A stretch of DNA of 64,000 bases. Source: Carya illinoinensis (taxonomy: Eukaryota; Streptophyta; Magnoliopsida; Fagales; Juglandaceae). Location: the NCBI RefSeq assembly GCF_018687715.1, contig NC_056766.1, positions 44,060,933 to 44,124,932 on the forward strand, in the 5' to 3' direction. A model generated the notes under the pieces. The model was not told the DNA's origin, did no database searches, and worked only from the letters and a program-made list of their open reading frames with translations. Positions 57,282-64,000 of this stretch are shown here, piece after piece. A program made the translations under genes and the position numbers. Within the stretch, counting starts at the first letter, position 1. Every line of letters begins with the position of its first letter.

Positions 57282-59813
57282 TTAAGTACGGAGGCCAACT
57301 AAAGCTACACACAACTTCAGTTTGTCAGCAGTAACTCCTTTTGTGAGCATGTCTGCTGGGTTCTCTGCTCCTCGAATCTTCTCAAGTATCAGTTGTCCAC
57401 TATCGAGAAGAGATCGGATAAAATGATATCGGAACTGTATGTGTTTCGTTCTAGAATGAAAGGCTGGATTCTTTACAAGAAAAATAGCACTCTGACTATC
57501 ACTATGCAGAATACCTTTTTCACTCTTCTTTCCCAATTCTTCCAAGAATGACTGCAACCAAACCATTTCCTTCCCTGCTTCAGTTATAGCAACGTATTCC
57601 GCTTCTGTAGTTGAGAGAGCAACAATCTTCTGTAACTTAGAAACCCACGATACAGCTGTACCACCCAGCGTATACACAAATCCAGTAGTACTTTTTCTGC
57701 TGTCAACGTCACCTGCTAAATCAGCATCTACATATCCTTGTAGTTTTAAACCTGCTTTCGTAAAGCATAGTGACGTATCTGAAGAGTCTTACAGATATCT
57801 CAAAATCCACTTGACTGCTTCCCAATGCTGCTTTCCTGGATTACTCATGTACCTGCTCACAGCTCCCACTGCTTGTGTAATATCTGGCCTTGTACAGACC
57901 ATGGCGTACATAAGACTACCAATAGCAGATGCATAGGGTATTCTGTTCATGCATTCTTGCTCTTCCTCTGTCTTTGGCGACTGATCCTTAGTTAGTCGAA
58001 AGTAACTAGCTAAGGGTGTGCTCACTGGTTTTGCTTTGTCCATGTTAAACCTTCTGAGCACCTTCCTCACATACTCCTCCTGCGAGAGCTTAAGAGAATT
58101 ATTAGTCTTGTCTCTAATAATTCTCATACCAAGGATTTGTTTTGCAGCACCCAAATCCTTCATCTCAAACTGCTTTGACAACTGCTTCTTCAGTTTATTG
58201 ATCTCCTCGATGCTTGACCCTGCAACGAGCATATCATCCACATACAATAGTAGGATAATATAAGAGTTGTCAAAGTTCTTCAAATAGCAACAATGGTCAG
58301 CCTGTAATCTTGTAAATCCATTACTGCACATAAAGTTGTCAAACTTTCGGTACCATTGTCGTGGAGCTTGTTTTAGGCCATACAAGCTCTTCTTCAGTTT
58401 GCAAACTAGATTCTCTTTTCCCTTCACTGAGAATCCTTGTGGCTGGTGCATATAGATGTCTTCCTCCAAATCACCATGAAGGAATGCAGTCTTCACATCT
58501 AACTGCTCAAGATGTAGATTCTCTGCGGCCACAATTGCCAACACTAGCCTGATCGTGGTCAACTTTACAACTGGGGAGAAAATATCTGTATAGTCAACAC
58601 CTTCCTTTTGTTGAAACCCCTTCACGACCATTCTGGCTTTGTAGCGCTTGCTACCATTGTGCTCTTCTTTAATTCTGTACACCCATTTGTTGTGCAAAGC
58701 CTTCTTGCCATTTGGAAGCTTAGTTAGCTCCCATGTCTGATTTGACATCAGTGACTCCATCTCATCTTGCATGGCTTTCTCCCACTTGATCGAATCTTCA
58801 ATTCGTAGAGCTTCATCATAACTTTCCGGTTCACCACTATCTGTTAGCAGGATATAGTTTAGGGATGGTGAGAACAGTTGTGGTGGCCTGATCGTCCTTG
58901 AAGATCTTCGAATAACAGTGAGTGGTGTACTTTGTTCGATCTGTGGATCATCATTCTTTTGATCCTCGTTCTGATCAGTGTTGACTCGAGTAATATCAAA
59001 GTCAACAACCTCAGGTTTCTTTGGCTGCTCCTCAGGTTCAGTTTGTGACCTAGTTTTGTACAGAATCTGCTCATTGAAAATCACATTTCTACTTCTGATG
59101 ATTTTGCGATTTTTATCATCCCAAAATCGATAGCCAAATTCTTCATCACCATAACCGATGAAAAAATATTTTCTGGATTTGGCTTTTAACTTGTTACGAT
59201 CAGTAGAATCTATATGAACATATGATACATAACCAAAAACTTTCAAATGGGAAAGATTTACCTTCTTTCCGCTCCAGACTTCCTCTGGTAGATCGAACTT
59301 TAAGGGAACTGAAGGTCCCCGGTTAATCAAATAGGCTGCAGTGTTAACTGCATTAGCCCAAAAATATTCAGGTAATCCTGAATTCAGCCTCATGCTTCTG
59401 GCACGTTCGTTGAGAGTTCTGTTCATGCGTTCAGCTACGCCATTCTGCTGCGGTGTCCCGGGAATAGTCTTCTGAAATCTAATCCCATTTGCAGCACAGA
59501 ATTCTTTGAACCCTCTATCGATGTACTCTCCGCCATTGTCTGACCTCAAACATTTCAACTTCAAGCCTGTTTCATTTTCAACCATGACTCTCCACTTCTT
59601 GAAAGTGTCAAATGTGTCAGATTTATTTTTCAAAAAATAAACCCATACTTTCCTGCTTGAGTCATCAATAAAGGAAACATAGTACCGCGATCCTCCAAGA
59701 GAAGCGACTGGGGATGGCCCCCACAAATCTGTGTGCACCAACTCCAACTTTGTAGATTTTGGAGTTCTAACATTTTTCAGGAAACTAACTTTTTCTGCTT
59801 CCCAAAAATGCAA
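57282..59813 (-). pseudogene. Copia pol: integrase, RT, RNase H with one nonsense codon
   Basis: One frame of 844 codons from 59813 to 57282 is broken only by TAA at 57789-57791, directly after WILRYL, where the family continues with Lys/Arg-Gly-Thr. Upstream of the stop: integrase D29 (HTDLWGP), D92 (SDNGGEY), E128 (GVAERM); reverse transcriptase about 345-580 with YVDD at 524-527; the start of the RNase H-linked region. Downstream: GYVDADLAGD, STTEAEYVA, the DSQSA block and ADMLTK near the end. A frameshift near 59805-59815 (GKQKK region) separates it from the GAG-pre-integrase frame. All catalytic residues that I can place are kept, so inactivation looks recent. Confidence 0.85.
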
Positions 59814-59881
59814 CCTTCACACATGTCGAAATCAGTTGATTCCAACTTTGGTAACTTCCCCTTGGATAATAGTACTTTCAT

Positions 59882-60247
59882 TCATTTCTCACTTATGTGA
59901 CCAAGCCTTTGATGCCATAGGTTGGCATTTGCGTCAACAATTGCAACAGTATCTCTAATGCTTGAAGTCATGTATAGAGTACCTGTTTTTGTGCCTCGAG
60001 CTACTACCATAGCTCCTTTTGTTATCTTCCACGTGCAACCGGTAAATAGTACCGAGTGCCCATCAGCATCAAGTTGTCCTAACGAAATCAGGTTCCTCAT
60101 GAGCTTGGGAACATGTCGCACCTTCTGTAGCAACCATGCACTTCCATTGGGCAGATTGATTTGTACATCTCCCATGCCTTCGATTTTCAACGCTTCACCA
60201 TCTGCTAAGTACACCTTCCCGAAATCACCAGTGATATAATTCTGCAT
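59882..60247 (-). pseudogene. Copia protease end and GAG-pre-integrase region
   Basis: About 120 codons: VYLADGEALKIEGMGDVQI, VRHVPKLMRNLISLGQLD and LWHQRLGHISEK, the last being the HHCC-type integrase entry. It follows a protease block (about 60255-60285) in which the family's DSGAS reads DSRAS, which removes the conserved Gly next to the catalytic Asp. Confidence 0.8.
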
Positions 60248-60253
60248 GATTTC

Positions 60254-61145
60254 TCAGTATGCTGTAGTGTGGAATGAGGCTCTTGAATCTAACACCCAAG
60301 ATTCAATTTGGTTGTCGATTGAAAGGAGTAAGGCATCTTGGAGATCTTTTGTTGTGGCATTAGCAGAGTCATGCTCAATCTTCTTCTTTGCTTCCTTGCA
60401 ATTATTTCTGAAGTGGCCAATCTTGCCACAATTCCAGCACTGTACTTGTTTTCCGGACCTGGATTTACTTCTGCCTCTTCGGGACTTTGACCTGCCCCGA
60501 TTTGAACTTCTACTAGCTCCTCTACCTCTCGTCTCGAGGTTTAAGGCAGAACTGGAAGTTGATGCTTTTCCTGTATCTCTTCTGCGAACTTCCTCGCTAA
60601 GAATATGGTCCCGGATTTCTTGATACTTCATCTTTGTTTTGCCATAAGAATTGCTAACAGCTGTTCTCATGGCCTCCCAGTTTTTTTGGCAATTAAGCTA
60701 GAGCAATCAGTGCACGTACTTCATCATCAAATTCAATCCCCACTGAAGCTAATTGATTGATGATGGTGTTGAACTCATTCAGATGCTGAATAACTGGAGT
60801 TCCTTCTGCCATTCTCAAGTAGAATAGCTTGTACATCAAATGCACTTTGTTATTAGCTGATGGCTGCTCGTACATGTCTGATAGAGCTTTCATCAAATCT
60901 GCCGTGGTCTTTTCCTTTCCCACATTGTGTGCAACTGATCTTGACAGTGTTAGTCAAATGACTCCCAACACTTGTCTATCAAGGAGACTCCAATCTTCAT
61001 TGCTCATGTCATCTGGCTTTCTTCCTAGGAGTGGAAGATGTAGTTTCTTCCCATAGAGATAATCCTCTATCTGCATTCTCCAGTAGCCATAGTCTGTACC
61101 GTCAAATTTCTCGATACCAGCACCTTTAACTTCTTCTCCAGCCAT
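60254..61145 (-). pseudogene. Copia gag (frameshifted)
   Basis: Three frames, 60954-61145, 60693-60923 and 60254-60670, make up one gag. The first starts MAGEEVKGAGIEKFDGTDYGYW, the second carries ADLMKALSDMYEQPSANNK and LRMAEGTPVIQHLNEFN, the third an Arg/Ser-rich region and the zinc knuckle CWNCGKIGHFRNNC. At least two small indels separate the frames, near 60680 and 60940. Confidence 0.85.
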
Positions 61146-61314
61146 AACTTTACAAATGAGTTCAAATTTGAATAAACAAATATCACCGTTGCATCCGAAA
61201 CACTCGAATTAGTTGAAAACGAGTCCGAAATCGTCAAAATTGGATCAAAATTGAGTTTAAATAGGCCAAAACAGTTTCGGCCAACCAGAGTGCGACAAGT
61301 GGCAGGATGACGTC

Positions 61315-61510
61315 GGCTCGGCTTAGTCACAGCTCGGCTCAGTCAAACGGCTCGGCTCCAGTCTCGGCTCGACTCAGCTCCAGTAACGGCTCGGCTCGGC
61401 TCCAGTAACGGCTCGGCTCGGCTTCAGTCACGGCTCGGCTCGGCTCTAGTCACGGCTTGGCTCGGCTCAGCTCCAGTCACGGCTCGGCGCAGGCAAACGG
61501 CTCGGCTCCA
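61315..61510. repeat. CGGCTC minisatellite in copia leader
   Basis: Irregular tandem array of GGCTCGGCTC plus CAGTAACGGCTCGGCTC-type units of about 18-33 bases, in the untranslated leader between 5' LTR and gag. Confidence 0.85.
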
Positions 61511-61713
61511 GTCGTCTTCAACCTTGGGTGCGCGTGGGGACGCGTGAGTTGCAGTATATGCAAGCGCCGATCTTCTCGGGGCGCGTGTGGGCTTCTCCGA
61601 CCTCCTTTTTCAATTCCGTTTGCGGCAACGGATTCGTTTCAACGCGAGGAACACTCTGGAGTTGTCCAAAATTGATTTGGACCAACTTGAATTTTCGGAC
61701 AGCTCGAACCAGA

Positions 61714-61725
61714 GCTCTGATACCA
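61714..61725 (-). other. Primer binding site (tRNA-iMet)
   Basis: TGGTATCAGAGC on the minus strand, two bases from the 5' LTR; a perfect copia-type primer site. Confidence 0.9.
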
Positions 61726-61727
61726 AT

Positions 61728-62134
61728 TGTTGGGAACTGGTTGGAGACAGAGATGAAACTAAATGAAAGGAAAGACAAAATTTAACGTGGTTCGGCAATT
61801 GCCTACGTCCACAGCTGCTGTGATTTCACTACGAAATCATTTTTACAACAAATTCTCTCTCTCTATAAACTCTCTCTTCTCACCCACTTGCATTCACTCT
61901 TCTTTCTTCCGCACACACACTTCTCTACACTCTGTATTCTGCACAATTAAGCTCTTCTATTTATAGGAGAGCAACCCACTTTTGGTGCAGCAATTTGCTG
62001 CATCAATTACGGAGAGTGGGTTGAGTGTGTGCTTAATAAACTAGGAAAAGAAAATGGGTGGGTGCCTTTCGGTGCATTAGATATATGTAATGCACAACCC
62101 ACTAATCCACTAGTGTTTGTCTCCACTCATAACA
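61728..62134 (-). repeat. 5' LTR of the 5.3-kb copia element
   Basis: 407 bases, same length as 56804-57210, followed by the target duplication CAAGC. Confidence 0.95.
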
Positions 62135-63011
62135 CAAGCTTGACTTGAATATTAAGTCTGGCGGTCACAGCTTGATTTTCTGTTTAGCTGGCCTGCAATT
62201 TTGAGTTCATTAGTTTTTATGGCGCGGGGTTTGGTTCACCTTGTCCCTCCAATATTTTTGAGTGATTTAGGATAAGTCTTTCGCTGCAACTACTACAATA
62301 TTTTATCTTTGTTCAGATCATATAAATAAAAATATATTTATATATGGCATGTGTATTAAAAACCATTATCGCTATACAATTACAGCTCATCGAGATCAAC
62401 ACGGATTGCTATATATTAATTAAATTTAATAATGATAGCTACTTAATTTAACATAATCCACAATGTATATTTATAGCCTTCTCAATTTATCCCATATAAA
62501 ATTAAACAAGGCATATTAATTAACTCACAACCCCTTATTAATTAATTCACAACCCCCAACGACCGCCATTAATTACTTCTAGCTTTATACATTATTTAGA
62601 CCAAGAGGATAAGTATGCATTTTGTTGATGTGACGTGGATGAGGCAGAATTTTTAAGTACGCATTTTGATTATTATTCAACATGCATATACATTGTTGTA
62701 TATTTATATTTTTGAGAGATTTTTCAGATAATAGAGAGGTGTTTTTTGAGTGGAGTTTTGGACTCAACTATTTATGTAGAGTTGATTTGGACTATACGAC
62801 AATTAGTTGAGCTGTTATATCCTGAATGAGTCAAGTCAAAAAGAGTTCTGCTGTACTTGTTAATTTGAGACTTTATACACTGCAGAGGACTTGAATCTCC
62901 TTAAAGAGAGCGATATTTCCGTACTTCAGCCTAAATTGACTTCGTTTAAATTTTAATTTCATTTCAATTTTTATTATATTGTGTATTTCACCAACAGGAA
63001 GTAATCGAAGA

Positions 63012-63050
<39 letters not shown>

Positions 63051-63812
63051 TATAGGAAAGAGTTATAATTTTGAGTGAACTAAATATTGAAAAATGGAAG
63101 TTACAAATTTATAATTAATCATGATCTAACAGTTATCCATCGCTTTCTGCATTTATAATTGTGGGGAATTATACCTTCAATTGGGTTTCATGTCATGTTG
63201 TCTAGTACTTCGTGTATTTGCCTAATGGTTCAATAGGCCCACGGAGACTTGAAGTCGAAAAAAACAGAGTTCATCAATGGTTCAATAGGCCCACGAAGAG
63301 CTCTTGAAGTAAAAAAAAAAACAGAGTTCATTAGTTTTTATCATTCAAAGCATTGAAGTCGACGAAGACTAGCGCGCCCACGAGGTTGTCTCCTTCATTG
63401 GCCGCTGAGTGCGCAAGTCATGTGAATGCATTAATCCAGCTGGAAGCCATTGGATGAAGTTAAAGACGATTTCTTTTTTAAAAATTTCAGTTACTTTTAC
63501 ATGTTTTTTATGCTAAACCGACGTGATTGGCTATTTCTCCACTATAGGAGTACCGAAGAGTTTAATAACATAATTGAGAATCGTGAAAACAAGCTACATT
63601 AATTGACACAATACACATTGAGTTTAGATAAAATGCTCTGATGGAAGAATACGTATTTATAATTATGAGCTATGACCTAATTGTTATCGTGTCCAATTTC
63701 TTAAAACCACCTAAAGTAAAATAGGAAACTATATATAAGGTGTAGTTCTTCATTTTCAACTTAAGTTGGGTAAGCAAACTATCATGTACATTGTCCAGGT
63801 TCAGATTATGTA
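62135..63812 (+). repeat. Large segment copy 2, right part, and non-coding sequence
   Basis: 62135-62530 completes module B copy 4. 62531-63620 holds no recognised feature apart from (TA)n at about 63018-63042 and a 50-bp near-duplication at 63224-63325 (GGTTCAATAGGCCCACG). 63630-63800 is a partial module C. No gene is supported. Confidence 0.6.
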
Positions 63813-64000
63813 TGTTGAGGGAAAAATGAGCGTATTGGCATATTCTTGTGAAAACCTGTGTTAAAATAGTGTTGTAACAAGTGTTGTTGCGTAAAGGCTT
63901 GAAGATTGGTCAAAGAAAGCGACTTCGCTTGACCCTCGCTCGACAGAGCGCTCGAGCGAACTGGGGCAGATTGCACCGCTCGACCCTCGCTCGACATACA
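63813..64000 (+). mobile_element. SIRE-like copia LTR, left end (runs off the window)
   Basis: Starts TGTTGAGGGAAAAATGAGC and matches 21426-21600, including the TTCTTGTGAAAACCTGT block and the GCTCGA repeat. It lies in a different flank context from the LTR at 21426, so it is an independent insertion. Confidence 0.75.

Larger units (their letters stand above)
56804..62134 (-). mobile_element. Full-length Ty1/copia element with degenerate coding region
   Basis: 5331 bases with two 407-bp LTRs and a perfect 5-bp target duplication CAAGC (56799-56803 and 62135-62139). The tRNA-iMet primer site (61714-61725) and a purine tract (minus AAGTGGGAGAT next to 57210) are in place. Coding order on the minus strand is gag, protease, integrase, RT, RNase H, with several frameshifts and one nonsense codon in pol. 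By eye the LTRs differ at about 9 of 407 positions (about 2%), so the insertion is fairly recent. It is inserted in module B of segment copy 2. Confidence 0.95.

Noticed and set aside
1..64000. CRISPR arrays, bacterial operons, phage or tRNA/rRNA genes
   Set aside because: No evenly spaced identical repeats with unique spacers, no ribosome-binding-site gene strings and no rRNA sequence were seen. tRNA genes could not be excluded by reading alone, but none was recognised.

Overview
The window is nuclear DNA of a flowering plant. Genes carry GT-AG introns, the DNA is AT-rich with long (TA)n and (CT/GA)n tracts, and most of it is transposable elements typical of plants: Ty1/copia elements primed by initiator-Met tRNA, CACTA ends, an L1-type LINE, and PIF/Harbinger-, hAT- and Mutator-like MITEs. 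A woody eudicot (perhaps a walnut/pecan relative) is my guess from gene style only; no species marker is visible. I saw no prokaryotic features and no CRISPR array.

Host-derived coding content is sparse. (1) A seven-exon laccase gene lies on the minus strand (45550-49518), open throughout, with all ten copper-binding histidines and the cysteine; its last codons run into the poly(A) tail of an antisense LINE. (2) A two-exon fragment of a CBSX5-type CBS-domain gene (7391-8704) sits inside a 2.1 kb TIR element with TAA target duplications: a gene-capturing Pack-type PIF/Harbinger element. (3) A class V (GH18) chitinase-like pseudogene (29782-30605, minus) has lost its catalytic residues, carries stops and a frameshift, and is cut by a copia LTR.

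Layout: 1-1665, 3' part of a CACTA element with a spliced Transposase_24-type protein. 1.7-11.9 kb, diverged copies of a non-coding duplicated segment, hit by MITEs and the Pack element. 11948-17438, a complete young copia element with an intact 1502-aa polyprotein. 17.4-21.4 kb, more segment copies. 21426-24832, a truncated SIRE-like copia; 24833-26726, a TGTAACGCC-type LTR; 27735-29781, a truncated Tork-like copia ending in the chitinase pseudogene. 30.6-37 kb, largely featureless, with one possible small exon. 37.1-39.99 kb, a 5'-truncated copia with an open 890-aa pol frame. 41.4-45.6 kb, a LINE split by LTR insertions. 45.55-49.6 kb, laccase. 49.6-56.8 kb and 62.1-63.8 kb, further segment copies; the second large copy (54.2-62.5 kb) is split by a 5331-bp copia (56804-62134) with a perfect 5-bp TSD. 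At 63813 another SIRE-like LTR starts.

The segment copies act as empty sites for one another. This lets several insertions (the Pack element, the CACTA end, two Mutator-like MITEs, two copia elements) be bounded to the base and ordered relative to the duplication. Identities and divergences given here were counted by eye.
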